DNA of 64,000 bases from Ischnura elegans. Its lineage: Eukaryota > Arthropoda > Insecta > Odonata > Coenagrionidae. The position numbers were made by a program, and so were the translations under genes. Where the stretch lies: contig NC_060253.1 of the NCBI RefSeq assembly GCF_921293095.1, positions 95,993,073 to 96,057,072 on the forward strand, written 5' to 3'. Of this stretch, positions 1 through 11,877 are shown piece after piece. The notes beneath the pieces are model-generated. The model searched no databases. It saw only the letters and a program-made list of their open reading frames with translations, and was not told the DNA's origin. Numbering within the stretch: the stretch's first letter is position 1; each line of letters opens with the position of its first letter.

Positions 1-745
1 CATGTCAACAATTAAATAAAATAATTACATGTTACAAAGGGAATTTTAATGGAAACAATAGGCCTCGTAGATTCTTGCATAAAAATATGATAACCTGGTG
101 TTTTTGCGTTTCATTTTATTTTTTGCAAAGAACACAGAAAACATCAAGGGAGGGTTTGTGCACAGATAATCCCTGCATGGTTAATCAGGAGTTTATTCTA
201 GTGTTGAACAGATGATGGAATAAAAAAATTAAATTCTTATCTAAATTATAAATGAAAATTCTGAAATATGATGAAATTATTTGCTAATGTTTCATTTTAG
301 ATGATAGAAGTGAGTAATACCTATTGTTCAATAACTTGATCTATTGAATTCATGTGCTGTGCAAGAATGAATTGGAAGCATACCATAAAGTTTTGTAACT
401 AATTTAGGAAAAGCTGCACATTTATAAAAATAATTATAAAATCATTTTTGTCCATACGAATCATTTAAAAATTGTTTCTTATTATATTTTCTGTTATTTT
501 AATTTTCAATTGGCCCATAGCACTAGTGTATAGTTTGGCTTAATTGTCATGTTGTCATTAAGACAAATGTCATTAAGTGTTTTCTCCGGTGTTATTTCTT
601 TTTTCTATAAACATCTTGATTTTTTTTATATACCTAGTGATTTTGGTACGAATATTTTGCAATAGCCATCTTTATCCTAACCAAAGTGATTGCTCATTCC
701 ATTTTTTCGTGGAATAATCCATTAATTGTTATTTTCTTTTTCTAG
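1..745 (+). other. Intron sequence upstream of the first visible CDYL-like exon
   Basis: AT-rich sequence with no open frame of note. It ends in a polypyrimidine tract and TCTAG acceptor at 741-745, so it is read as the 3' part of an intron whose upstream exon lies outside the window. Nothing else is recognised in it. Confidence 0.6.
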
Positions 746-956
746 GGAGTTCCTGCGGGTGCTGGCCATGTTTAATAAGCCTATAGTAGCTGGAGTACAT
801 GGTGCTACTGTTGGACTTGGTGTGACTATGTTGCCATTTTTTGATGTTGTGTATGCCAGTGACAAGGCCACTTTTCACGCACCCTATGCACGTCTTGGCC
901 AAATCCCAGAAGGTGCTGCTGTTCTGACTCTTCCACTTATGCTTGGGAATGCTGTG
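746..956 (+). CDS. CDYL-like protein, internal exon (enoyl-CoA hydratase/crotonase fold)
   Basis: First of three visible coding exons of one gene. It encodes about 70 residues of a crotonase-fold domain, including KPIVAGVHGATVGLG, which forms the oxyanion-hole region, and a FHAPYARLGQIPEG stretch typical of the CDYL and ECI2 branch. The exon follows TTTTTCTAG, starts on the third base of a codon, and ends GCT GTG before GTCAGT in phase 0. That phase matches the next exon at 2704. In vertebrates CDYL is a chromatin co-repressor whose crotonase domain acts as a crotonyl-CoA hydratase, while ECI2 is a peroxisomal/mitochondrial enoyl-CoA isomerase. The later GLVTRVFWP motif favours CDYL. No chromodomain is visible because the 5' exons are outside the window, so the choice between CDYL-like and ECI2-like stays open. 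The exon itself is secure. Confidence 0.85.
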
Positions 957-1232
957 GTCAGTACCCATCTTATTCTCAGTTGTTCTTTATATGATGGTTG
1001 TGCCAAAATTGCCTTCAACCATATTTTTTTCTTTAGTACATATCTTCATATCATCAATTTTGTTTTACTGGGATTTTTCTATTGCCTCTGGGACCAGAAA
1101 ATTCTTTGTTTGTTCACATTGTTCAATATAGGATACTTTGTGCTACATTCTTCAAGGTTGCACTTCATGCTATAGCACAAGTTGAAATTCCTGGAATTTT
1201 TTACTTTTTTGCTTGTATTTTAGGTCCGTGAA

Positions 1233-2600
1233 CCATTTCACAGCCAGCCCATTTTGGGTGGGATTATAAAGAGTGCCTTTGTTATTTTCCAGAATTTGCA
1301 AGATTTTAGATTTTAAATTATTATAATTACATACTTAATTTTATCAAATGCAGCTAGTTTTTTTTTAAAAGGTTAAAGATATATTATGAGCTTCGAACCA
1401 TATATGGGCTATGGGATGGTATTAATGAGACAGCAGCCAGTGAAATAGCTGCAATCATGAAATAAAATAAATGGTTAAAGTCAGGCCAATATACAGTAGA
1501 ACTTGTTAGGTACGTTTCGGAGGGGACCACAAAAAATGAACGTGCTATCCAGAAAACATGCTAACCAGGCAGGTAGATAATAGCAATGATTGGTTGTTGC
1601 ACTCAGTGGAAAAGTTGTCATGATTACAATTTTGGAAGGTCTCGTACGGCCGCCTTCCTGAACTCTTTCCACGTTGAAAATCAAGAAAATGAGCACTGCA
1701 TTGCAAAATCAGTACCACGTGAATGAAAACCACAATGTTTCATAGATTTCCCTGGGACAATTATGCAAAAACAGGACATTTCTCCCGTGATTTGTCATTT
1801 CTGAGTGTTAAGAGGACAAGTTATGCTAAGTAATTTCTTCTTTCTCACAGCTTACTCGGAGAATATGATGATAACTCAGAGTATATCATTTGGTTGTTTT
1901 AAAACATAATAAAAATTGGCAAAACTTTATTTGCCATAGCTTCTGGCAACCGCCTTACACATTCTATCTTGGAATGAAACCATATTGATTGTTGTTTCGA
2001 TTGATTTATTAATAGTGATATGGTGATTAATAATGTACTTAGTGATTATTACAAGCACATTTTTATATTTTACAGATTAAATTCACTTTAAAAAATTGTG
2101 CACCAATGTGGTGTACTTCCTATTTCTTGTGCTGAGAATAAGTATTTTTGCGTTATGCTTCGCTTGGAGATCCAAAGCATCGTCTGCTTTTGCAACGCTA
2201 GTCAAGTAATGATGCACTTACTCCTCACATTGAGAAATCCATATGGATGCATCACAGTCGTAGAAAGAGAGATGTGGAATGAAAGTAAGGTCAATGGCCG
2301 ATTGCAGTAAAATAAATTATGAATTCGAAGGTTTAAACACCTTTAGAAAATACTAGAAAACGGCTTGTGGGTTGCGTCATGGAAAGTAATTGATCTAACT
2401 ACCCAGGAAAGTGCCACTATTTAAAACGTACTAGCCAAATAGTTTTACCTGTATTTTGTTTGCGTTTTAAGGAGGAAAATTGTGCTAAAGAGGAACGTAC
2501 TAACCAAGCTCCACTGTATTGGTCACGTGTATTGGCGTGGTTTTCTCACGACCGGTGAGGGCCAATATATTGGCCTTCTGGCAGTAAAAGAGTGAAAGTG
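1233..2600. mobile_element. Relic of a piggyBac-type MITE, split by a later insertion
   Basis: The left part, 1233-1330 (ending near GCAAGATTTTAGATT), resembles the left end of the element at 44247-45082. Both carry ACTGCCAGCCCATTT-like sequence followed by a similar run. The right part near 2570-2600 contains the reverse complement of CTCTTTTACTGCCAG. About 1 kb between the two halves is a separate TIR insertion (1494-2517). TTAA duplications are no longer visible, so the boundaries are approximate. Confidence 0.4.
1494..2517. mobile_element. pogo/Tigger-type MITE with TA target duplication
   Basis: The left end, CAGTAGAACTTGTTAGGTAC, is matched inversely at the right end, which reads CAGTGGAGCTTGGTTAGTAC on the other strand. 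TA lies on both sides (1492-1493 and 2518-2519). The 1024-base interior has no transposase that I recognise. The terminal sequence belongs with the other CAGTGGAAC-type elements at 11878-12506 and 45137-46990. It sits in the intron between CDYL-like exons 746-956 and 2704-2847. Confidence 0.7.
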
Positions 2601-2703
2601 CTGATAAATTGTTGCTTACATATTTTTGATTACTTTGAGGGAAATGTGTAACTGGTTTTCATTTTGTTCCTTCCTGTCTGTGTTTCATGTTTTATGTATG
2701 CAG

Positions 2704-2847
2704 ACAAGTGAACTCTTATTTGGGAGTAGGAAGCTTACGGCAAGTGAGGCTCTACACTATGGATTGGTGACGAGAGTTTTCTGGCCAGACACATTCCAAG
2801 AAGAGCTTATTCCAAACATAACAGCTATGGCAACCCAATCTTCACAG
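2704..2847 (+). CDS. CDYL-like protein, penultimate exon
   Basis: Forty-eight codons in phase 0 at both ends, after TTTATGTATGCAG and before GTAAGC. The product reads ELLFGSRKLTASEA then GLVTRVFWPDTFQEE, the helix and turn that follow the crotonase core in the CDYL family, where a GLV-xx-VFWP motif is characteristic. The phases join it cleanly to 746-956 upstream and to 29551 downstream. The intron after it is 26.7 kb long and contains another gene on the opposite strand. No frameshift or stop disturbs the exon. Confidence 0.85.
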
Positions 2848-2921
2848 GTAAGCAATAATAATAGTTTTTGCCACTTAAGTTGTAGTATGTCATTTCTGCA
2901 GTACTCAGAAGTTTAGTAGTA

Positions 2922-4568
2922 CAGGCGGTCCTCGACTTTCGTACACTCGACTTTCGTACAATTCGCACTTTCGTACGTTCAAAATTGACACCTTTTACTT
3001 GACTTTCGTACGCTAAATTCGGACTTTCGGACGTTGTAATTTTTCTGTAATTTGTGTTGTCTGTAATTTTTTTTAAATTCCCGCGATGTTTATTGCGCAT
3101 CCCAACATTCAATAGGGTGGTTTCCTATTATTTTTTTATTGCCTATATCGGAAGATTATTACTCCTGGAGTACGTATTTCACGCTTTTAGATTTTTAAAT
3201 GACGATATCTATTTTTCGCGATTAAATGAAAAGTGAAAATTTTCAAGCGCACGAAAACGCGACGGGTAAGGAAATCTCTCCGTGTGACGTATTTCTGGTT
3301 CCCCCTCCCGCCTTGTGAGGTGACCTTGATCGAGGCTCTGAGCGCTGATAGGACGCAGGATCCTAGAGGGTAGCTGAGTACCTTGCTGTATGGTAGCACT
3401 TGGCTTAAAAAAGGTTTATTAATACCTTATCAAACGAAGAAAACTTTCCGACCTTAGCCAGTTTTAATAGGTGATTATTAAGTCATGTTTCCCTGAGCTC
3501 TGCGCCTCATGCATGCATTGGTAATCTCAGACGATGTATAACTCCTATCTTCTCCTATAGAAACTAGGTCCCTGTGACGTCACGTGGAGTGGCATCCCAT
3601 GGTCGCCAATCTGGCCCTTTTCAAATGAGGATAAAAATGGACCATTGCCATTCGTCTAAACCGGTATTTCTAAATCGAAATAATTTGTATATTATGAATA
3701 CAGTAACTGTGGGTAACAAATCGCAATCAATGCCTTTCGGTTTCTTTGGTGAAGGAAACTACCCTATTGTTTCAAATGGCAGTATATGCGAACAATACGA
3801 ATGTATAGAATGAAGGGAATTGTTGGTAGTTGACTCTAATCTAGGTGATTTATTTGGGAGAGAGACTGCCTGCTATAGGCTTCTTTATCAAGAGAAGAAG
3901 AAGGCCTTCATTGAAGATATTTTTCAAAAGAAGTTGACTAGACATCATCAAATAGCTGTCAATAAAACTAGTAAGATCTTCTTTCTAATTGTGTTTTTTC
4001 ATTTGAGTGCTGTTTAATTCATGCACACCTTCAGCAACGATATTGCACGAAATATCATCCGAATTCCGTTTGTCATTTGTCTTTTTTGAATAACATGCGA
4101 AATATACGCGATCACTAATGTTACCTGCCAAATGTCGAATTTTGGTGTAAAAATTAAAAGATATCCAGAGTGCGGGTTCAACAACTACATTTTGTTATGC
4201 TTCTTGATATGTCTTTTTATTTATAGTGGACGTAATAAGTGGAATGTCAAATTAAACGCCAAGAGGAAGTTTCACTCGATAGCCAACGGAGTTCTTGTTT
4301 TTTAAACTTTTATTTGCATTTTCTGCATATTTTCGAAAGAAATTAGATGATTGAGGAGTTTTATTAACATAATATTGAAATTAAGTCAATTGAAATGAAT
4401 TCCGTGAAAAAAAAAAAGGTTTAAGTACGTATATTCCGCTCTTTTGGAACGTAACCCCTAATTAGTATGGAAGTCAATGGTTCGACTTTCGTATATTCGA
4501 CTTTCGTATATTCGACTTTCGTACAAGTTTTCGGGAACGCATTGTGCACGAAAGTCGGGGACCGTCTG
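2922..4568. mobile_element. pogo/Tigger-type TIR element, 1647 bp, no transposase
   Basis: The ends read CAGGCGGTCCTCGACTTTCG and, inverted, CAGACGGTCCCCGACTTTCG, with TA at 2920-2921 and 4569-4570. Short iterations of TTCGACTTTCGTA lie just inside both ends (2940-3030 and 4480-4525), as in pogo-type subterminal repeats. No convincing transposase frame is seen. A 660-base internal part recurs in opposite orientation at 28538-29205, in the same intron. Confidence 0.75.
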
Positions 4569-4806
4569 TACCCAGTTTGTTGTGCATATAGTATTCTGGA
4601 AGAGCATGTGTTTTGTGGCTTAAGTGAATTACCGTATAAGCTTGTGTAAGAGGCGCACCCCTATTTTGAGGAAGGAAGCTATAAAGAAAAAAAAATTTAC
4701 GGTATTTTTTTTTATCCTATCGTGCGGTTTTGCAGACGTATGCCTGGAATTTCGACAGTTATCGAAATTTCCTCTTTCTCTTTCAGTACTATTTGAAAGA
4801 GGAAAT

Positions 4807-4938
4807 TGTTGAAACTTCCACTAATTCTTTAAATATTTTACTAATGACTTCACACAACGTACAGGACAATATTATTTTACTTCAACTCAACACAGTAACT
4901 AATAAACAGATTAGATCTCTTAGATACAATATTCAACA
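4807..4938 (-). repeat. Copia LTR (132 bp), the 3' LTR in element sense
   Basis: Begins TGTTGAAAC and ends TTCAACA on the + strand; the ends are near-palindromic, so both strands show TG...CA. It is next to the A-rich purine tract of the element. The final 60 or so bases recur at 7013-7079. Confidence 0.8.
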
Positions 4939-5104
4939 CTCTCTATTAATTTTTTTTTCTTTGGAAACAACAGAAAACAAATTACATCATTCAACACCAT
5001 AAAACTTTTCTTGAAAATTACATCACAGAATTAATTCATATAATTATAACCTTAATGCAACAAATTAATCACACATTTACGTTTTAGCAAAAATTAAAAT
5101 TCCT

Positions 5105-5945
5105 TCAATTACTTGACAGTAATAAGTTTTTATGTGCATGAAACTTGATACTATTGAGGGGCTTTGTAAATATATCGGCTAACTGATATTGTGTTGGACA
5201 GTAATTTAAAGTCACTACTTTTTGTGACACCTTTTCGGAAATGAAATGATATCTTACATCAATGTGTTTACTTCGTCTATTAAGCTGTCCAGTCTCAATT
5301 AGTCGAATAGTGCTTTGATTATCCACATGTAAACTTACACTCAATTCTTTACCAATCAATTCTTCAATAAAGGTTTTTGCATATATGACTTCCTTCACAC
5401 ATTCAGCTGCTGCAATATATTCTGCCTCTGTAGTGGAAAGAGCCACAATTGGTTGTTTACGTGACCACCAGGCTACTGGACCTCCACAGAACATCAGGAC
5501 GTATCCACTTGTGCTCTTCCTAGTCTTTAAGTCACCTGCATAGTCAGAGTCAGTATAAGCAGTCAGAGTCAAGTTTGATCTTCTTTTGTACCGAATACCC
5601 AGGTTCTCTGTATTCTTTAAATACTTCAATGTTCTTTTTACATTTTTAATGTCTGTTTTTGTTGGATTTTCTAGACTTCTGCTTTCATAGTTGACTGCAA
5701 ATGCCATGTCAGGTCTTGTTTTATTCGTCAAATATAAAAGACTACCAACCACTTCTCTGTAAGGAAACTTGAGAACACTTTTATCCCTTTCTTCGTGCTC
5801 ATCAACTCTTTTCCCAATTTGAAGAGGTGTATCAGCTCCCTTGGTATTTTTCATCTCGAATTTATCTAATATATAATCTGTATACCCCTTCTGAGATAGG
5901 AAAATAGAGTCCTTAGTTTTTGTTACCTCTATGCCAATTAAAACC
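5105..5945 (-). pseudogene. Copia pol, C-terminal part: end of RT, linker and RNase H
   Basis: An open frame of about 250 codons. In order it has a GSLLYLTNKTRPDMAFAV block that closes the RT/connection region, then the RNase H core with YTDSDYAGD, ALSTTEAEYIAAAE, VDNQST, and the terminal KHIDVRYHFI and ADIFTKPL motifs characteristic of Ty1/Copia elements. The frame is intact to its stop, and only the upstream part is displaced. Going 5' on this strand, the sequence continues through the conserved GIEVTK block and then turns into the inverted copy of the middle of pol at about 5945. Confidence 0.9.
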
Positions 5946-7017
5946 TTTTGGAGATTTTGAAAAGCTCAGAGTTTTCGGATCAGAAGTCTATGCTCATGTG
6001 CCATCTCGGAAGAGACAAAAGTGGGATGCCAAGGGAAAAAGAGGGATTTTTGTGGGATATGAAGATTGTTCAAAAGGAGTAAGAGTATTTTTTATGGATA
6101 AAAGAACAGTTGAGGTAGTTAGAGATGTAATCTTCATTCCTGAAATTCAAAATAACTTCAAGGAAGAGAAAGAAATTAAAAAGACCATAAAAAGAGCAAA
6201 GGTAGAAAATCAAGAAGAAGAAGATGAAGGATTACACTACAATCTTAGAGATAGAAATAAACTTAAAGCACCAGATAACTTGAAGGAATATCAATGTAAA
6301 ATGGCTTTAATTTCGTATAATGAAGCTGTAACTGGACAGGAAAAAGATAAATGGATAGAAGCAATTGAAGATGAAAAATCGTCGTTGATGAAAAATGAAA
6401 CATGGAAATATGTCAGTCCTCAAGATGCCAAAGGGAAGAAAATTTTAACCAGTAAATGGGTATTCAAAATTAAAGAAGACGGGAGATACAAGGCTAGATT
6501 AGTAGTTAGAGGCTGCGAACAAGAGAGAGGAATTGACTATGAAGAAACCTTCAGCCCAGTGGTGAATACAACATCACTGAGGATACTGTTTGCCATTGCA
6601 GCTAAAAATAATTACAAAATGAAGGCATTTGATATTAAAACAGCTTTCCTTTATGGAGAACTAGAAGAAGAAATTTACATGCATGTGCCAGAGGGTTTTA
6701 GTGTCAAAAATAAAATTTGTCGTTTAGAAAAATCCTTATATGGATTAAAACAAGCACCCTTGAAATGGAATCAGAGGTTAAAGAAGTTTTTACTGAACAG
6801 AGGGCTTTTTCAGTTGAAATCAGAGCAGTGTGTATTCAGAAATGAGAAAAGAACTCTGTATTTAGCTGTGTACGTAGATGATGGGATCATAATAGGAGAA
6901 AATGAATCTGATATAGACAGTTTATTATATAGTTTAGGAAAGGAGTTTGAAACAAAGACAAGAAATAATCCAAAGGTTTTAATTGGCATAGAGGTAACAA
7001 AAACTAAGGACTCTATT
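5946..7017 (+). pseudogene. Copia pol, integrase C-terminus and reverse transcriptase, inverted relative to the rest
   Basis: An open frame of about 355 codons. It starts in the integrase C-terminal region (LRVFGSEVYAHVP, GIFVGY) and runs into the Copia RT: SKWVFKIKEDG, YKARLVVRG, the catalytic AFDIKTAFLYGELEEEIYM block, SLYGLKQAP, and the active-site YVDDGIII. It ends at NPKVLIGIEVTK, exactly where the opposite-strand C-terminal half begins, so the two are halves of one polyprotein. After that the frame reads into LTR sequence. Few disabling mutations are seen besides the inversion, which suggests a fairly recent insertion. Confidence 0.9.
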
Positions 7018-7079
7018 TTACTTCAACTCAACACAGTAACTAATAAACAGATTAGATCTCTTAGATACAATATTCAACA
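7013..7079 (-). repeat. Truncated Copia LTR (5' LTR in element sense)
   Basis: About 65 bases identical or nearly so to the end of the LTR at 4807-4938, ending TTCAACA and followed by the GAAAT target duplication. It joins pol sequence at a shared TATTTT, a microhomology. Confidence 0.8.
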
Positions 7080-7351
7080 GAAATTTTGATAACTGCGGCG
7101 ATAATAGCGGCATAAGAGGGAGTAGAAAGAGTTCCGATCCTCTCTTCGCATACGTCATCGCTCTACGTTGCTTGTCCTACTCACGAACAATTTTGTTTAA
7201 AAGCTCTCGCAGGAGTATTGCAATAGAATTGCAGCCGTGGAAAATTTTAAGGCAAAACACGGCAGGCACATAGCATGAACCTTCCCAAGAGATAGGACAA
7301 CAATCGGGGCAATCTCAGCACCTTAGAATAATAACCACGTCGTAGATTTAA

Positions 7352-7648
7352 GGCCCCTTGCACACACACCGATTTTGGACGGCCGGTAAAATATCGGCCG
7401 TCCACACTCCAATAGTGAACGATGGGAGAGCATTGGAGCTTGCACACGTACCGAACACGCGCCGGCACCGGTTAAATGCCGGTTAGCCGCCGGCCATTGT
7501 CACTGTGGATCGCCGTCGCCGGCTCAAAAACATAGCAACTTATCGTTTGACCGGTAAAAATCCGGCGTGTGTGCAAGCATCGCTTCGCCGGTAAAATATC
7601 GGCCGATATTTTACCGGCCGTCCAAATTCGGTGTGTGTGCAAGGGGCC
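7352..7648. mobile_element. 297-bp MITE with about 49-bp terminal inverted repeats
   Basis: Begins GGCCCCTTGCACACACACCG and ends with its near-perfect inverse. GGCCGGTAAAATATCGGCCG-type sequence lies inside each arm, and a perfect palindrome sits near 7585-7620. No target duplication could be recognised with confidence, so the superfamily is not assigned. Confidence 0.75.
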
Positions 7649-7679
7649 GTTTTTTTCCTTTCCGGGACTCCATAGGAAA

Positions 7680-7925
7680 ATAGGAAATTATCAAGTTACA
7701 GGGGATCAATGGAAACGCGTTTCATCCCTACCCTATCTCACCAACTGACCTTTTTCTGTCTACCAGGTTCAATTCTCCGAGTTTCTGGAGGTCAAAAGCT
7801 AGGTGAGTCACCTTCTGAGCTCGAAAATATATCTCGATATCTTTCAGCAATTGTATGACACGCACGAGGTTATAAAAAGAATTAGACCTAACGCGACGTA
7901 TATCTGACAGCATTTAAGTTTTTTG
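7680..7925. repeat. Fragment of the hAT-type family found at 41180-42857
   Basis: Shares TATCAAGTTACA, then CTGACCTTTTTC, then TTTCTGGAGGTCAA, then a late block ending near ATTTAAG, in the same order as 41900-42440. Matching pieces also occur at 51640-51700. It is a diverged internal fragment without ends. Confidence 0.6.
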
Positions 7926-9047
7926 AGCTCTAATTGATTGACACAAAGATTTATAGCTAAAACAAGGCTACTAATATTCAACTTAGTCCTAACAGCACAA
8001 TTTCGGAAGAAACAAGCGTAGCATAAGCGCATTCAAACAAGACAAGACGGACTGGAAACTTCAGGCAACACAAACTGCATATATCACATTGCTGTGCCTT
8101 CGCCTCTTCACTTTAAAGGCAACGACGTCACATGCAAGATCGGACGTGTTCTTCCCTTGCTCCTTCGCTCATAGCCTCGTAGCTTGAAATATGGAGCGCG
8201 CTCCTTCCCCTCGACCTCTCCTTCAGCGCTAGTCCAACAATGAACACACTCGTTCGAATTTTTTAAACCGCAGGTTTTGACACCAATATAATTTTCAGTT
8301 GCAAAAATCCTCATATTAGCGTCTGAAGATAATTTTTGATAAATCAGGTGCTCAGCGTAATGGAAATTGCTCGGCAAGACAGATGTTGACGAATCAGGTA
8401 TGTCCTTCAAAACTACGTGTTTCTATACGTTTGATAAGCGATTACTATATGCAGTATAAATGCCGCGGGATATAAATGACTCGTGGCAGTAAATTTAGCG
8501 CGCGCTCCGGAGCGAATCACCCCGCGCGATCTTTTCAATATTCACCTCTGGGGTACCGACGTGACGGCGCGATGCTTACAAGAAATTCAAACAGGAGCAT
8601 TTTAAAAATACGTCACTAAGGGAGAAACTCCCCTACCTGCCGCTTGATTTTGACCCAGGGTTTCAGATGACTGACTCACGCTGTAAACCAAGACCCCTCA
8701 GTTCCCCTTGGACTTGCGACCGGGTAGGGGAGGGGGGGAAGATTAGAAGTTTGTGTAAGAGGCGCACCCCCATTTTCGGCTGCAATGTTTGGGAAAAAAG
8801 GTGCGCCTCTTACACGCGCTTATACGGTATAAAGAATTATTTTGCTCGTAAATGGACTTCACTTCTTTCACTATTTATTCCTGGTGATGTGAAGAAAATT
8901 AGGGCTATTTAGTTCAATTTCAATGGAGGTTACCATCACGGAAATCTAATCATAACTATTACCACCGAAAATTAAAGCATTACATTGTGAGGGGTAGGTT
9001 TTCGGAGATGGAGCAACAGTGAAAGGGTTAATGCTGTGTATCTACAC
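7926..9047. other. Non-coding, transposon-derived sequence
   Basis: No credible gene. It includes a GC-rich patch at 8490-8570 and the right end of the TIR element that starts at 4632 (about 8750-8827). The remainder, to 9047, is unassigned. Confidence 0.5.
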
Positions 9048-10215
9048 CCATGCCTCGCATAGCTCAATTTCAATTAGTGCAATTTCGATATACATAGTGC
9101 AAATTTTTCCTTGGGGAAACATCGCAAAGCAGTGTAGCATAATCAAAAAACTTTAACGCTCTCATGATAAAACATGAACTTCCGCCAGGTACACACGAAA
9201 TTGCTATCATTTTACGCATATTAATAGTATTGCTTGCCTCAAATCTTCTTTTTTGTTTATATATCAATTGAAATCCATTTCTGTGCAATGGCCAAAAGCA
9301 TTACTCGTCATTGGGTCCAGATAGCCGGCCTACCGAAGTAATTTATCTCGTCTCCTTAACAGAATGAGTAAATTTAGATCATTAATTGAGCGTGGGGCTA
9401 GTGGAAATGAGTTATTTTTAAGCAATACTGGTTGAGACGTAATTTTTGCCGTCATAGGTTATCTGGCGATTGACTTCCAGGTAGAGGGTCTACTCTAAAG
9501 CCTTCAAGGTCATCGGTATTCACGGGGGAGAAATGGAGCGGTGGCCGAGTTGTGTATGAATAGAATCAACTTATACAAGGGTCCGCTATAGAATCTCAAA
9601 CACATTGACTTCATTCCCTCACAGCAGTCGTAGACCCTCTGCGTCTCAGTGCAGCAGTATAAGGTGATTTCGATAGAGCCATACAGAGTAAAAACCAAGA
9701 CAACAATAGCAAAAAATAGGAATGCTGGTAAAAAAATCAAGAAAAACTATAAACCTAGAAGAGAAATTGAAAGTGATCAAATGCTTTGAAAAAGGAGAGC
9801 GTCAAAGTGATATTGCGCGGAAGTTAAAACACACGATGCCTTATTCTGAATAAAGACGAAGTTAAAACAGTAACCTCAGCCGCACCAACTTCAACCAAGC
9901 GGTCTACACATACGGAAAGTTCATTGTGAAATGTGTACCAAAAAGACGAGGGTGGTAATCAGGCAAGCAGGTATTTTCAGTGCGTCAATATCTGGTAAAT
10001 CTGCAAGTGTTGATATTGCAGTCACCGCAATATTTTCTGATGAACTCCAAGCTGTGATTGAAAGTGGTTCCTTTCCCCCTCAACTAGTTTTTAGTGTTGA
10101 TGAGACGATATTGTTTTGGAAAAGAATGCAATCTCGTTCATTCATTTTCAGGGAAGGAAAACCTGGGTCAGGTTTCAAGGCATTTAAAGAGCACAAGAAA
10201 ATCACTTACTTTAAT
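9048..10215 (+). pseudogene. Tigger/pogo transposase relic
   Basis: At 9740-9855 a reading frame gives NLEEKLKVIKCFEKGERQSD followed by IARKL, the N-terminal CENP-B/psq-type helix-turn-helix of Tigger transposases. After frameshifts, 9931-10200 gives FSVDETILFWKRM, where the D of DET is the first catalytic Asp block, then a GFKAFK motif. No later catalytic blocks are visible. A CCTCGCATAGCTCAATTTC sequence near 9052 resembles jerky/Tigger-type termini, but a matching right end was not found. A dead, 3'-truncated copy. Confidence 0.7.
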
Positions 10216-10796
10216 TATGGAAAATAACTTCTGGAAGTTGTCTATGAAAAGCAAAGGACAGTTAATGAAACACGAGAAGTACATTTATTGTTTAAAGAAA
10301 CTTTTATTTCATGATAATGTGACAGAGTTTCACCATTTCATTGGTAATACGAATACACAGCAAAACAGTCTGCACACAATTAACAAGTGACATTGCAAAT
10401 CGGTTCCGCTGCCAACACACACACAAGCTAAACCTATTTCAATAATAGAGGTAAATCCATAAATGATGTATGTACTAGCACATACCATAAAAATATAGTG
10501 GGGAATAGGCAAATACAACAATCATAAACTGGAAGTCACTATCATTCTTATATTCATCGCATACAACTTACTATAACAGAGCTCGTTATGATGAAAACAA
10601 CTATTTATTCACTAATTTAAAGCCTGAAATTAGACCACGAAAGTGACACAGGTGACTTTTCTCACTACTATTCATTGATATAATAGAAAAACAAACTTCA
10701 TACACAGTTTTGATCTTGATAGCTAGTGAATTTCATATCTACAGTTAACAACGGTCGTGAACATGCCACTGACAATTTTTACATTACTGTCAGACA

Positions 10797-11491
10797 CAGG
10801 GTTGATTGATTTAAATCACTTTGATTTAAATCATAATGTGATCTATATGTTTGATTTTTAAAGAGTGAAGAAAAGGAAGCTGTAAGTGCATAATTTTGAT
10901 TTTTATTTCTTAATTAATACAATGAATCGACAGTTATCAGCACAATGGTGGCTCTTAAATAGAAATGATACTGTAGGAATGCATTTAACATGAGAATTTA
11001 AAATAATGGCTTTGGTTAGAATACTAGAGTATCTGTTGAAAAAAAAATTGTTTTCTGATTTAACTTCTAAGCGTAGGCACCATACAAAGTTGCAATTACA
11101 GAATTTTTCTAAACTTCATATGCTTTAGAACCGCATAATAATGCACATTTGATACTTCCAATGGCAATGTTATATTATGCTGGTGTAATTTTTAATTTGA
11201 TACCATTGGCATTTCCATAGTTCTCTCCCCTGATTGACTAAATGTTGTTTTAAGTTTAGAGTATGTTGCCTCTTATTGTTTCTGCAAACGATCATTCTCC
11301 AATATGCTGCCCAAATAGTTAGTTTTGCAAATAACTGAATTTTTTATGAATGGAGAATCATAAAAATCTCATTTAAATCAATAAAATCCGATTTAAATCA
11401 ATAAAATCCGATTTAAATCAATAAAATCTGATTTAAATCAAAAAAATCAACAAAAATGATTTTTAAAAAATCATGATTTTTATCAACCCTG
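10797..11491. mobile_element. hAT-type MITE with 8-bp target duplication
   Basis: The ends CAGGGTTGAT and ATCAACCCTG are flanked by GTCAGACA on both sides (10789-10796 and 11492-11499). The related repeat at 53530 has the uninterrupted site. The 695-base interior is full of GATTTAAATCA, with a 20-base tandem array (TCAATAAAATCCGATTTAAA) about four times at 11375-11445. No coding capacity. Confidence 0.85.
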
Positions 11492-11877
11492 GTCAGACAT
11501 TTATCGATAGGGTAATAGCACTTTACAATTCAATGACGATGGAACACTGATAATTACAACTCTTGGCCGATATTTTTCAACCTTGTTGAACTTTGTGCAT
11601 TACAAGCACTGGCACTGTGATTATAAGCAGTAGCTTAACTTGTAGTAGTATGTAGGGACTTGTCACGTTGAAAATAACACTATTTTGGCACAAAAGATGT
11701 TCCTAAAAATCTCCAATCCGTGAGCAAAAGTTGCATTGACTGGAATTCACCTTTTAATACAAGCACAGGCCGTCCTAAACGATGAATTTTCCGGTACCTA
11801 CAAATAAATGGATGAAGTTATTTCACATATATCAAAGCTTAGCGGACATTAGAAAGCCAACAAAATTGTTCTAATTA

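Larger units (their letters stand above)
4807..7079 (-). mobile_element. Rearranged Copia-type LTR retrotransposon with intact target duplication
   Basis: Both outer ends are LTR sequence of the form TGTTGAA...TTCAACA. The whole unit is bracketed by GAAAT at 4802-4806 and 7080-7084, a 5-base target duplication. Element sense is the - strand: the pol 3' end, a purine-rich AAAGAAAAAAAAA stretch (near 4950-4970) and the 3' LTR follow in that order. The middle part of pol (5946-7017) faces the other way, and about 40 bases around GGCATAGAGGTAACAAAAAC occur at both ends of the inverted part. gag and most of integrase are missing. The element cannot be autonomous. Confidence 0.85.
4632..8827. mobile_element. 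TIR element (CCGTATAAGC... ends) holding later insertions
   Basis: The left end CCGTATAAGCTTGTGTAAGA, followed by GGCGCACC, is matched by the inverted right end, which ends CTTATACGG before TA. TA flanks both sides (4630-4631 and 8828-8829). A pogo/mariner-type element is inferred from the TA duplication and TIR style. Its interior contains a Copia element (4807-7079), a 297-base MITE (7352-7648) and a fragment of another repeat (7680-7925). That all intervening sequence belongs to one element is an inference from the paired ends. Confidence 0.55.
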
